Shown here piece by piece: positions 26,080 to 34,363 of a stretch of DNA of 64,000 nt. Source of the DNA: Mesobacillus jeotgali (GTDB taxonomy: Bacteria; Bacillota; Bacilli; Bacillales; Cytobacillaceae); NCBI RefSeq assembly GCF_900166585.1, contig NZ_FVZC01000009.1:1375444-1439443 (forward strand). Reading direction: 5' to 3'. Positions within the stretch are counted from its first letter, which is position 1. Every line of letters starts with the position of its first letter. Under the pieces are notes generated by a model that was not told where the DNA came from, did not search any database, and saw only the letters and a program-made list of their open reading frames with translations. The position numbers and the translations under genes are program-made.

Positions 26080-26775
26080 CTATTCAATATGGTTCTTATT
26101 TTTTCCCTTCACAAACCGATAGGCAAGATAGGCTATATATAACGGTGTTGCGATGTATATCAGATATGGAAATTGTCCATATGTCCCCTTCCAGATTACA
26201 AACAGCAAAGAACCAAGGAAAACGGTCACTATTGTTCCGTACTTTGGAAGTGGAACTTCTTTAAAGCTTGGTATTCTGACCCTGCTAACCATCAGGAAAC
26301 TCAGGGCTGTAAAGACCACTGTTGTTACGATATTTGGAATCAAGTCCCCGAATAACGTAAGGATTGCCATAATTCCGCCCGCGGCAGTAATCGGGACCCC
26401 AATAAAGTAATTTAGTGAGGATTTATCCGTACTTATATTGAACCTGGCGAGTCGATAAGCACCGAACAACGGAAACAGTCCGGCTACCATCAATCCCCAT
26501 AAGCCAAACTGATAAAAATATGTATAATATACGAGGAACGAAGGTGCAACACCAAAAGTGACTATATCTGCCAGTGAATCTAACTCCTTGCCCAGCTGAC
26601 TGTCCGCCTTAAGCATTCTCGCCAATCTTCCGTCCATACTGTCGAGCATCATGCCAATCAAAATTAAAATCGCTGCATTGTTGAATTGACCAGTAGCCGC
26701 AAATCCAATTGAAAGAAAACCGCAATATAGATTCCCAAGCGTGAACATATTAGGAATCATCTTAGTAAACCGCAT
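26080..26775 (-). CDS. pssA: CDP-diacylglycerol-serine O-phosphatidyltransferase
   Basis: 231 aa, integral membrane, about eight helices. The CDP-alcohol phosphotransferase motif is complete: DSMDGRLAR, then Gly and two aspartates in GKELDSLAD. The sequence IPNMFTLGNLYCGFLSIG is typical of type II bacterial PssA. It makes phosphatidylserine, the precursor of phosphatidylethanolamine. No psd (decarboxylase) gene lies beside it, unlike B. subtilis. A GGAGAG site is about 13 bases from the ATG. Confidence 0.93.
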   Translation of the reverse strand: MRFTKMIPNMFTLGNLYCGFLSIGFAATGQFNNAAILILIGMMLDSMDGRLARMLKADSQLGKELDSLADIVTFGVAPSFLVYYTYFYQFGLWGLMVAGLFPLFGAYRLARFNISTDKSSLNYFIGVPITAAGGIMAILTLFGDLIPNIVTTVVFTALSFLMVSRVRIPSFKEVPLPKYGTIVTVFLGSLLFVIWKGTYGQFPYLIYIATPLYIAYLAYRFVKGKNKNHIE

Positions 26776-27025
26776 CAGTTGTCATCACTCTCCGAAACAT
26801 TATCTAGTTCTGTATATGCCTATTTTTACCCATGCAACATGAAAAACATGTTTAATATTTAAAAGATTCGCCGAAAATATATTTTAACTATATCATTAAT
26901 TCACATCCTGAATAGTAGTTAATCATAAAATTTATAAAAGACTGCTATAGAGACCTAAATGAATTTATTAAAAGGGCTGTTAAAATATTTCATCTAATTG
27001 TATACTGATTTGGGGTTGATGAATT

Positions 27026-27496
27026 ATGATCAGCAAATATTTGCGAAGACTAAAATTCCTTCTTATAAAATTATTCAGGATTAAAGAGAACGCACATCAT
27101 GTTTCTCTTGGATTCACGCTGGGTTTTTTAGTACACTTTATTCCATCTTTCGGTATGGGGCCCATCATTTCGACTATAAGCGCAAAGGTTCTCAAAGGGA
27201 ATCCCTTGGCTGGTTTCATCAGCGGTGTAGCCCTTATATGGCTATTCCCATTTTTATTCTATCTGAATGTTCTAGTCGGAGAGACTCTCTTTCCGTACGG
27301 TATCTTTCCCTCTGCTTCAGGAATGCCTTCACACGGGATGGATGCTGGAATTCATTTAGGCGCCGTTTTCTTTATTGGCATGATTATTAATATCCTTTTG
27401 TTCGGGTTGATCGTTTACTACCTAGTTTATACTATCATGAAAAAATACCGGCTAAGCTTTCTAAATATAGTAAAGAAATGGGATATAAAAAAATAA
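27026..27496 (+). CDS. DUF2062 family membrane protein
   Basis: 156 aa. After a short basic N-terminus come three hydrophobic helices with the DUF2062 signature SLGFTLGFLVHFIPSFGMGPI, KGNPLAGFISG, WLFPFLFYLNVLVGE. Function unknown in the family; some members are linked to polysaccharide or glycosyltransferase genes, but not here. The ribosome binding site is weak (TGGGG). It has its own strong terminator. Confidence 0.8.
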   Translation: MISKYLRRLKFLLIKLFRIKENAHHVSLGFTLGFLVHFIPSFGMGPIISTISAKVLKGNPLAGFISGVALIWLFPFLFYLNVLVGETLFPYGIFPSASGMPSHGMDAGIHLGAVFFIGMIINILLFGLIVYYLVYTIMKKYRLSFLNIVKKWDIKK

Positions 27497-27529
27497 AGGA
27501 ACGGAAAACGCCCATGTTTTCCGTTCCTT
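27496..27529. terminator. Bidirectional terminator
   Basis: 14-bp stem AAGGAACGGAAAAC with a 6-base loop, T tracts on both sides; ends the DUF2062 gene and the converging VOC gene. Confidence 0.88.
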
Positions 27530-27533
27530 ATTT

Positions 27534-27887
27534 TTATCCTTGGATCTCTAGAAACTCTATTAATTCATTGTCAAGGCCCTCATAAAATACAATTTTCTTG
27601 CTATCCAGAAAATAAGGACCCTCGACAGGAAACATGTTATGTTCTTTCATTTCCTTGATTTTTTTATCTAGATTATTAACCCTGAAACAAAAATGGATCC
27701 TTTCCCTACTGGCTGAGTCTGATTTTTGTTGAAATAGTTCTATTTTGAAACCGCCTTTTTCCAAAAAGATAATATCTTCTTTGCCAAAACGAATGGTTTC
27801 ACTGTATTGAAAGCCCAGGATATTTTTATAAAAAACTTGCGAAGCCTGCAAATTACCCACTTCGATTCCAATGTGATGGAATTCCAT
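27534..27887 (-). CDS. VOC (glyoxalase/bleomycin resistance) family protein
   Basis: 117 aa, a single VOC module pair. Candidate metal ligands are His in MEFHHIGIEV, Glu in GGFKIELFQ, His in RIHFCFRV and Glu in NELIEFLE, as in lactoylglutathione-lyase-like proteins. AAAGGGGGAG precedes the ATG. The substrate is unknown; it could be a dioxygenase, isomerase or binding protein. Confidence 0.82.
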   Translation of the reverse strand: MEFHHIGIEVGNLQASQVFYKNILGFQYSETIRFGKEDIIFLEKGGFKIELFQQKSDSASRERIHFCFRVNNLDKKIKEMKEHNMFPVEGPYFLDSKKIVFYEGLDNELIEFLEIQG

Positions 27888-27979
27888 TTCATACTCCCCC
27901 TTTTAAAATAAATAGAATCCCAATTAGAATGTTAGTCCAAACTCAATATAGATTTTCACCTTGATCTTCTTTTAAATGA

Positions 27980-29011
27980 TCAAATTAATATCACCGAATT
28001 CATGCCAAAGATATTTTTTTCAATTGCCGCAGTATAGGCTTCAAACAGTTCTTTTTCATTTACGAAGGCTGTCAGCATATCCAAATGGCTGGCTTCAGGT
28101 TCATGAAATCCTGTAATGATTCCATCCACCAGCTGCAACTGATAATCAGGGGTGATGTATAAATTTGTCCATCCATTAAGAGTTGACTTTGCAGCTGCAG
28201 TTTCAAGTGCCCTTACAACTGTCGTGCCTCCTGCTATAATCTTATGTCCTGCAGCCTTTGCCTTAACTATTAGATTCATATCTTCCTGCCGTATACAGTA
28301 TTCTTCAAAAAGGTCTTCTGGTGAATGAGGATATTCGTCATCAAGCAAATAGCTAAGCCCGGTATGAAGCTGTATATAAATTATTTTGACCCCTTTCTCC
28401 TCTAGTTTCCATAACAACTCCCAGCTGAAAGCCCGGCCTGCAGATGGCATTTCTATGGATCCAGGCTGACTAGCAAAAACAGTCTGGTAATAATCCAGAT
28501 GCCAGGGGTCCTGAATGTATTCATATCTTATTGGTTGGCCGATTGAATAGATAGCTTCCTTTAAGTCAATGCCGTTTAGTGAGAATTGCATAATTTTTAA
28601 CGGTGATTTAAATACTTCTCCAATCACCTTAGCCTGTAAAGTTTCTGAAAATCTGAAAAGGTCCCCGGTTTTTACATTGGGAAGTGTTGCCAATGCTTCC
28701 CATATGGAATCGGTCTTTTTTCTGGCCAGCCTTATTTCTACCTCAGTAGAAATGGTTACTCCGTCCCGAAGCCAGGCAGCCTTCAGGGCAGCGGGAATTG
28801 TCCTGCTATTATTCAGTACAAGAACATCGCCTCTGGTTATATAGTTTTCCAGATTAAAAAAGCGGTCGTGACTTACCTTTCCAGTTTCTTTGTGTAATAC
28901 CATCATTTTCACCTGGTCGCGTCGTAGCCCTCGTCTTTCAGGTGGATGGGAAGCATTAAGATTATTTGGCAGGAAGAATTCATAGGGATTGGCATTTGAT
29001 TTCGTCTGCAT
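27980..29011 (-). CDS. QueA-like protein (divergent paralog of S-adenosylmethionine:tRNA ribosyltransferase-isomerase)
   Basis: 343 aa from the ATG that overlaps the SDR stop (TAATG); GGGGGAG is 6 bases upstream. It aligns along its length with QueA: VLVLNNSRTIPAAL, YYQTVFASQPGS, AGGTTVVRALE, GWTNLYITPDYQLQ, VDGIITGFH. However, the QueA active-site motif PTAGLHF reads PSAGRAF, HVGxGTF reads HTGLSYL, and NFHLPKST reads GFHEPEAS. It is therefore likely a sister family acting on another acceptor or reaction. Not next to tgt or ruvB. Many genomes annotate such genes simply as queA. Confidence 0.8.
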   Translation of the reverse strand: MQTKSNANPYEFFLPNNLNASHPPERRGLRRDQVKMMVLHKETGKVSHDRFFNLENYITRGDVLVLNNSRTIPAALKAAWLRDGVTISTEVEIRLARKKTDSIWEALATLPNVKTGDLFRFSETLQAKVIGEVFKSPLKIMQFSLNGIDLKEAIYSIGQPIRYEYIQDPWHLDYYQTVFASQPGSIEMPSAGRAFSWELLWKLEEKGVKIIYIQLHTGLSYLLDDEYPHSPEDLFEEYCIRQEDMNLIVKAKAAGHKIIAGGTTVVRALETAAAKSTLNGWTNLYITPDYQLQLVDGIITGFHEPEASHLDMLTAFVNEKELFEAYTAAIEKNIFGMNSVILI

Positions 29012-29736
29012 TAAAATCTCCCCCATTCAAATGTTTGTGCTTCAAACCGCTGGCCATGGACCCCTTTGGAGACATCTGAGGCAAGATAAAGAAAAACATC
29101 GACCACCTCATTCGGATCAGCTAACTTGTAATTACAGTCCGGAACTGCCAGTGCATGCATTTCTGTATCCATCTCTCCAGGATCGACCATATTTATTCTA
29201 ATATTTGTTGATTTCAGTTCATCAGCCCATGTTTGGGTCAATCCTTCGACCGCAAACTTCGAAATCCCATATGCTCCCCAGCCAGCGTATCCAACATGGC
29301 CAGCTTCTGATGTTACATTTATGATCGCTCCTTCGTTCTGCACAAGCATGGCAGGCAGCACCCTCCTTGTTACCAGAAAGGCGCTAACGCTGTTAACCTT
29401 TACGACCTCTGTGAAATCTTCCTCTGGATAATCGAGCAAAAGGGGCATTGGACTAGGACCAAGAATGGATGCATTATTGATTAACACATCAACCCTTCCA
29501 AAGGTTTCGAGTGCAAGAGCAACGAATCTTTCAACCTCTCTTGGAATCGAGACATCAGCTGTTACAGCCAGCACCTCGACCCCATACGATAGCGCTTCCT
29601 CCCTGACTTTATTAAGTTCAATTGTCCTTCGTGCGCAGATTGCAAGTTTCGCCCCTTCCTTTGCGAATTTTAAGGTCAATGCTTTACCCAGTCCCTGCGT
29701 GACACCTGTAATCATAACTACTTTGTTTTTAACCAT
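29011..29736 (-). CDS. Short-chain dehydrogenase/reductase coupled to the QueA-like gene
   Basis: Start at the ATG 9 bases after GGAGG (MVKNKVVMITG); 241 aa. Classical SDR: TGVTQGLG for cofactor binding, NNAS, catalytic Ser in INVTSEAG, and YGISK. The SDR ends in TAATG, giving the ATG of the QueA-like protein, so the two are translated together. ARR after the second strand (LAICARR) favours NADP(H). The substrate is unknown; the pairing suggests a common pathway. Confidence 0.88.
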   Translation of the reverse strand: MVKNKVVMITGVTQGLGKALTLKFAKEGAKLAICARRTIELNKVREEALSYGVEVLAVTADVSIPREVERFVALALETFGRVDVLINNASILGPSPMPLLLDYPEEDFTEVVKVNSVSAFLVTRRVLPAMLVQNEGAIINVTSEAGHVGYAGWGAYGISKFAVEGLTQTWADELKSTNIRINMVDPGEMDTEMHALAVPDCNYKLADPNEVVDVFLYLASDVSKGVHGQRFEAQTFEWGRF

Positions 29737-29879
29737 CTTCAAGTTCCTCCTTGTTTTTTCTTCTTGTCTTTATGATAAGATTTAGAAGAAATTGAATCCT
29801 CGTAGAGAAGCTTGAACTTTACTACGACTTTAGTCTAAGTTTTTTGTATTGATGACTTTCAAAACCCTTATTAAAAGCC

Positions 29880-29907
29880 AAAAAGGCTGCACATTGGCAG
29901 CCTTTTT
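29880..29907 (-). terminator. Terminator of malL
   Basis: AAAAAGGCTGC/GCAGCCTTTTT with a 6-base loop, 11 bases after the malL stop codon. Confidence 0.88.
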
Positions 29908-29917
29908 AAAATTCATG

Positions 29918-31600
29918 TTAAATATCAAGGAGGTATACAATCGCTTCATATGGCCTCAAAGGAATGGAGGATCCATATTCCGGCGGAGATTCATAATTTG
30001 CAATCAAGACATGATTTGTCTTATTTTGCAGGTTTGCTGGAAGTGTGAAGCTCTGCTCCTCACCAGTAAAGTTCAAAAGGACAAGTAATTTTTTCGAATC
30101 CAATGTTCTTGTATAAACATAAATTCTCTCATCTTCCGGAAGCAGAATGTCATATCTGCCATGGACAATGACTGGGTGCTCTTTCCGTAGTTGGATGAGC
30201 TTCCTGTAATAGTGGTAGATAGAATCTTCGTCTTTTACAGCCTGCTTGGCGTTGATTTCTTTATAATTTGGATTGACTTTTATCCAGGGAGTACCTTCCG
30301 TGAATCCACCGTGCTTACTATCGTCCCACTGGAATGGAGTTCGGGCATTGTCTCTTCCTTTAACATAAATGGATTCCATAACTTTTGCAGGATCTTCCCC
30401 ATTTTGATTCACTTTTTCATTATACATATTGAGTGTTTCGATATCCTTGTAGTCATCGATTGAATCAAAGCGAATATTGGTCATTCCGATTTCTTCGCCC
30501 TGATAAATGTAAGGAGTTCCCTTTAACATATGCAGGAAAGTAGCCAGCATCTTGGCCGATTCCACACGGTATTGTCCGTCATTTCCAAATCTCGAAACCA
30601 TTCGCGGCTGGTCATGATTGTTCAGATACAGGCTGTTCCAACCAATATCCTCAAGGCCTGTTTGCCATTTGGTAAAGTTTGTCTTTAAATCAGTAAGCTT
30701 GAGAGGCTTAAGATCCCATTTTCCTCCTGGCCCTGAATCAAGGTCAACATGCTCAAATTGGAATACCATATTTACTTCATTTCTGGATTCATCAGTGTAA
30801 AGCTTGGCTTGCTCAACATTTACACCCGGCATTTCACCTACTGTCATTACATCATAACCGGCAAGTGCTTCCCTGTTCATTTCCTGCAGGTAATCGTGTA
30901 TTTTCGGCCCATTCATAAAATACCTGCTGCCTGATACATAGGGTTTCCCTTCAGTATTAGGTGCGTCAGGAAGGCCATCTACTTTCGAAATGAAATTGAT
31001 AACATCCATCCTGAATCCATCAACGCCCTTGTCCAGCCAGAATTTCATCATGTCATATACTTCTTGGCGAAGTTTAGGGTTCTCCCAGTTCAAATCCGGC
31101 TGTTTTTTACTGAATATATGCAAAAAATATTCATCAGTGTTTTCATCATACTGCCATGCTGAACCACTGAATGTTGATTGCCAATTGTTAGGTTCCTTGC
31201 CATCTTTACCTGGCTTCCAAATATAATAATCCCGATATGGGTTATCCGTTGATTTCTTAGATTCTACAAACCAATGATGTTCATCCGAACTATGGTTTAC
31301 GACCAGGTCCATGATCAGCTTCATTCCTCTGTCATGCATTTCTTTTAAAAGAAGCTCCCAATCTGCCATCGTGCCGAAATCATCCATGATGTCCCGATAA
31401 TCACTGATATCGTATCCATTATCGTCATTAGGTGATTTATAGACAGGTGAAAGCCAGATTACGTCAACACCCAGCGTCTTTAAATAGTCCAGCTTGGATA
31501 TGATTCCGGGAATATCACCAATTCCATCCCCGTTGGTATCCATAAAGCTGCGAGGGTATATTTGATATATGACAGATTCTTTCCACCAATGCTTTTTCAA
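29918..31600 (-). CDS. malL: Alpha-glucosidase / oligo-1,6-glucosidase, GH13
   Basis: The TTG at 31600 is the better start (MKKHWWKESVIYQIYP), 8 bases after AGGAG; a GTG nine bases upstream overlaps that site. 560 aa. GH13 regions are complete: GVDVIWLSPVYKSP, DLVVNHSSDEH, the nucleophile in GFRMDVINF, the acid Glu in VGEMPG and NNHDQPRMV. It hydrolyses isomaltose, maltose and short alpha-glucosides in the cytoplasm. It follows the LacI-type gene by 80 bases, with an operator between. No PTS or ABC sugar importer is beside it. Confidence 0.9.
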   Translation of the reverse strand: MKKHWWKESVIYQIYPRSFMDTNGDGIGDIPGIISKLDYLKTLGVDVIWLSPVYKSPNDDNGYDISDYRDIMDDFGTMADWELLLKEMHDRGMKLIMDLVVNHSSDEHHWFVESKKSTDNPYRDYYIWKPGKDGKEPNNWQSTFSGSAWQYDENTDEYFLHIFSKKQPDLNWENPKLRQEVYDMMKFWLDKGVDGFRMDVINFISKVDGLPDAPNTEGKPYVSGSRYFMNGPKIHDYLQEMNREALAGYDVMTVGEMPGVNVEQAKLYTDESRNEVNMVFQFEHVDLDSGPGGKWDLKPLKLTDLKTNFTKWQTGLEDIGWNSLYLNNHDQPRMVSRFGNDGQYRVESAKMLATFLHMLKGTPYIYQGEEIGMTNIRFDSIDDYKDIETLNMYNEKVNQNGEDPAKVMESIYVKGRDNARTPFQWDDSKHGGFTEGTPWIKVNPNYKEINAKQAVKDEDSIYHYYRKLIQLRKEHPVIVHGRYDILLPEDERIYVYTRTLDSKKLLVLLNFTGEEQSFTLPANLQNKTNHVLIANYESPPEYGSSIPLRPYEAIVYLLDI

Positions 31601-31627
31601 AAAAATCACTCCTAGTAAATTCCTTAA

Positions 31628-31639
31628 GTAAACGTTTAC
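31628..31639. promoter_or_regulatory. LacI-type operator between regulator and malL
   Basis: GTAAACGTTTAC palindrome 28 bases upstream of the malL start, the same core as the operator before the regulator gene. A central CG and A/T-rich arms are typical of LacI/CcpA-type sites, so CcpA binding is possible too. Confidence 0.75.
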
Positions 31640-31679
31640 GTCCTTTTTTCGGGGTCATCAAAGCAGGATCTATTTAACT

Positions 31680-32684
31680 CTATATCCTTTTCACACTTTC
31701 GCGCTCTACCACTGAATGAGGCATGATTCGGCTTTCCACTATTATCCCCTTTGACATCATCGTGAAAAGCATTTCTGCCGCAACCTTTCCCATTTGTTCC
31801 AATGGCTGGGCTACAGTTGTCAGAGGTGGTATGGCCATTTCTGCAATAGGGAGGTTATCGTACCCAATGATAGACAGTTGGTCTGGTATTTTTATTCCGA
31901 GCCTGTACGCGGAAGATACCGCACCCAAAGCGAGGGAATCGCTTGCTGCAAATACAGCGGTTAAATCTGGCGCACTTTTTATGAGATCCGGAAAACTATT
32001 AAAGCCATCTTTAAAAGAAAAACCTTTCGAGTGTTTAATATTCTCTTCCTTTATTGACAATTCATGATTAGCAAGGGCTTGTTTATATCCCTCAACCCTT
32101 GGCTGACCAGCTATAACATCTTCTATATTTCCGCCAATCATCCCAATCTTCCTGTGCCCCATTTTAACCAAATAATCTGTAGCCGTGAATGCGGCATGCT
32201 TGTCATCCACTTTAACGAATGGCAATGGGTACTGATAGGATTCAGTCGAAACAAGAACAACGGGTACTTTCATGGACTTTAGCTGCTTGTAATATTCCTC
32301 AGTGATCTTTTCACTGACAAACAGGATTCCGTCCACCCTCTTCTCTGATAGGAGCTCTAAATACTTCATGGTACGCTGTCCTTGAGAGGCTGTATTACAA
32401 ACAATTACGCTTGAGCCAAGTTCATGAGCCGCCTCTTCAACACCACGCAGAATCTTAGAGGAAAACTGACTGGATACCTCTGGGAAAAGTATACCCAATG
32501 TATTTGACTTATTACTGACCAATCCACGGGCAAAAGCATTCGGCATATAGCCAAGCTCTTTAATGGCACGCAAGACCTTTTCTTCTGTTTCCTTAGAGTA
32601 ACCACTGAGTCCGTTTAGAACACGCGAGACGGTGGCAGTTGAGACATTCGCTTGTTTTGCCACATCTTTTATCGTATAACTCAT
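31680..32684 (-). CDS. LacI-family transcriptional regulator of alpha-glucoside use
   Basis: 334 aa. The N-terminal HTH plus hinge is YTIKDVAKQANVSTATVSRVLNG with LGYMPNAFARGL; the rest is a periplasmic-binding-protein fold (ILFPEVSSQFSSKIL, MGHRKIGMIGG, YDNLPIAEMAIPPLTTV). It precedes malL in the same direction. Two matching palindromes (upstream of itself and of malL) suggest it represses both. The name MalR is plausible but not assigned. Confidence 0.9.
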   Translation of the reverse strand: MSYTIKDVAKQANVSTATVSRVLNGLSGYSKETEEKVLRAIKELGYMPNAFARGLVSNKSNTLGILFPEVSSQFSSKILRGVEEAAHELGSSVIVCNTASQGQRTMKYLELLSEKRVDGILFVSEKITEEYYKQLKSMKVPVVLVSTESYQYPLPFVKVDDKHAAFTATDYLVKMGHRKIGMIGGNIEDVIAGQPRVEGYKQALANHELSIKEENIKHSKGFSFKDGFNSFPDLIKSAPDLTAVFAASDSLALGAVSSAYRLGIKIPDQLSIIGYDNLPIAEMAIPPLTTVAQPLEQMGKVAAEMLFTMMSKGIIVESRIMPHSVVERESVKRI

Positions 32685-32701
32685 TAACCATCAAACCCTT
32701 T

Positions 32702-32755
32702 ACGTAAACGTTTACGTTACTCTTTTATCATAGTATGGTTTCAGCTAGATATCAA
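32702..32755 (-). promoter_or_regulatory. Promoter and autoregulatory operator of the lacI-type gene
   Basis: TTGATA (32755-32750) and TATGAT (32732-32727) with 17 bases between, then a perfect 16-base palindrome ACGTAAACGTTTACGT at 32702-32717 just after the expected start point. Repression by blocking elongation or open complex is expected. Confidence 0.75.
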
Positions 32756-32830
32756 CTCATTTATATCTGGTAATGGCTTAACTGGTGAATTTAATAGTGG
32801 ATTCTTTAGGGCATTGGTCTCTGCTATCTT

Positions 32831-32964
32831 ACCTGTCTGAACAAAAAGATTCTTGACAGCTACGCCCAACCTTCTCTGAAACCTGTCTTAACATAGAGAT
32901 ATTCTTGACAGATTAGGTCTTTCTTCTCTCAAACCTGTCTTAATCTACAGAGATTTTTGACAGC
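32831..32964. repeat. Three tandem imperfect repeats of about 50 bp (CTGTC...GACAG)
   Basis: Copies begin at 32831, 32881 and 32933, each with ACCTGTCT, an A-rich core with AGAT, then TTCTTGACAG or TTTTTGACAG. The CTGTC and GACAG ends are complementary, so each copy can fold as a hairpin. They lie in the 440-base gap between lacI and the 57-aa gene, where nothing else is recognised. Confidence 0.7.
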
Positions 32965-33106
32965 TTTGCAACCTCTGAGTTTGAAGCAGTCTAAAAATAT
33001 AATGATTTTACACTTATGATTTAAATTGTATGATCAGCTTGGGTTCTCCTTAAAAAAACCCGTGATCCTTTAATAATAGTGAATTAATGGGAAACGTATA
33101 CTTGGA

Positions 33107-33134
33107 AAACTTGAGGGTCTTTCCCCTCAAGTTT
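33107..33134. terminator. Terminator of the 57-aa gene
   Basis: AAACTTGAGGG/CCCTCAAGTTT stem with a 6-base loop, overlapping the last codons of the small minus-strand gene. Confidence 0.7.
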
Positions 33135-33300
33135 CTTTTTGCTCTCTATTTTTGCTGTTTTCACTAATTTTTGAAGGCATAGCTCTTACATCTTCAGTAA
33201 TACCGGTAAGGATTTCACGGTTATATTTACTGCGGTCTTCTCCCATCCCTGGCAAAGTATTCGCCATCGGCAGCTGCTCTAACTCTTTTCCTCTTGGCAA
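33127..33300 (-). CDS. Small hypothetical protein, 57 aa
   Basis: TTG start 8 bases after a perfect AGGAGG; begins MPRGKELEQLPMANTLPGMG and runs 57 hydrophilic residues rich in E, K and R. No membrane segment or cysteine. The strong ribosome binding site and adjoining terminator support a real gene, but I do not recognise its family. The composition resembles small soluble or spore-associated proteins; that is only a guess. Confidence 0.65.
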   Translation of the reverse strand: MPRGKELEQLPMANTLPGMGEDRSKYNREILTGITEDVRAMPSKISENSKNREQKET

Positions 33301-33420
33301 TTAAGACACCTCCTGCTTTTAAAATTCCTCATTTCCTTCAAACTAACACATACATTTATTAAAGGTATTATTGTGTCATTTGTAGAACTACATATTATTA
33401 AAAGTGATTAGGTGGTAATT

Positions 33421-33957
33421 ATGAAAATTGGCTTATTGCGTCATTTTAAAGTTTCCCTAGGGTATCCAGGAAGATTTGTAACCTCAAAGGAGCTTCTGAC
33501 CTGGCAGCAGGATTATAATGAATCAAGCGTGGAGGAAGTGGAAATTGACCATCAGGGGCATCAATGGAGTAAATGTTACTCCAGCGATTTAGAAAGAGCG
33601 AAACGAACCGCATCCCGGGCTTATAATGGTAATATAATCTTTTTGGAAGATCTCAGGGAAATGTCACTTTATCCGGTCATTCACACTGATTTACGGCTTC
33701 CTCTTTGGCTTCATATAACTTTAATCCGATTGGCATGGTTTTTGGGACATAAATCCCAAAAGGAGAGCAAAAGTGAAGTTTTAGCAAGAATTAACAGGGT
33801 GTTAGACCAGGCCATTGAACATGGTGAAGATATTTTAATCGTTGGTCACGGCGGAATCATGATGTTTATGAGAAAAGAATTGATAAAAAGAGGATTCGCA
33901 GGCCCGAAATTTAACAGGCCTGCGAATGCCCAGGTATATATTTTTAATAAGAAATAA
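33421..33957 (+). CDS. Histidine phosphatase (phosphoglycerate mutase-like) family protein
   Basis: 178 aa from ATG at 33421, 5 bases after AGGTGG. Shows the catalytic LRHFKV near residue 7 (RHF replaces the usual RHG), then CYSSDLERAKRTA for the second arginine, and VGHGGIMM for the second histidine. The RHF variant is seen in family members from Bacillus. Substrate unknown. Upstream sequence has no clear operon partner. Confidence 0.85.
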   Translation: MKIGLLRHFKVSLGYPGRFVTSKELLTWQQDYNESSVEEVEIDHQGHQWSKCYSSDLERAKRTASRAYNGNIIFLEDLREMSLYPVIHTDLRLPLWLHITLIRLAWFLGHKSQKESKSEVLARINRVLDQAIEHGEDILIVGHGGIMMFMRKELIKRGFAGPKFNRPANAQVYIFNKK

Positions 33958-34183
33958 CTCAAAGCGCAATAAGAGTTTCTTTGAATGTTGGCATACTTTT
34001 CATATCATCAATCCTAATTCTGTTGCCCCCATTTAAGTTTCGGTTTGAGGCAAAATACAAAGATAGCTCACCAGCCATAATGGAAATCCATCATTTCACG
34101 CAAGTATTCCCGCCCTTCCGTGAATGAACCTGAGCTCAAATGGAAAAATTAACGACGAGCCAGAATTTACAGGAGGTACATGA

Positions 34184-34303
34184 ATGGAGAACACACACGA
34201 ATATGTGCAAAAACTGCACGATAAGCAGCGAAAAGATGAGCAAAATAGAAAGCGGCAGGGTAAAGAGAATCCCAGTGACAAGCTTCCTAACAAGCAACAT
34301 TAA
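34184..34303 (+). CDS. Small DUF4023-like protein, 39 aa
   Basis: AGGAGG lies 7 bases before the ATG; begins MENTHEYVQKLHDKQ and ends NPSDKLPNKQH. Very hydrophilic and basic. The PSxKLPNKQ ending matches the small DUF4023 proteins of Bacillus as I recall them; function unknown. It is followed by a strong terminator. Too short for typical ORF cut-offs. Confidence 0.72.
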   Translation: MENTHEYVQKLHDKQRKDEQNRKRQGKENPSDKLPNKQH

Positions 34304-34330
34304 GAGCGTTTAAAGGAACCTCTTTTATAA

Positions 34331-34362
34331 AAAATAGACCGCGGCTAAGCGGTCTATTTTTT
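34331..34362. terminator. Bidirectional terminator
   Basis: AAATAGACCGC/GCGGTCTATTT stem with a 6-base loop and T runs; ends the 39-aa gene and the converging helicase gene. Confidence 0.88.
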
Positions 34363-34363
34363 G

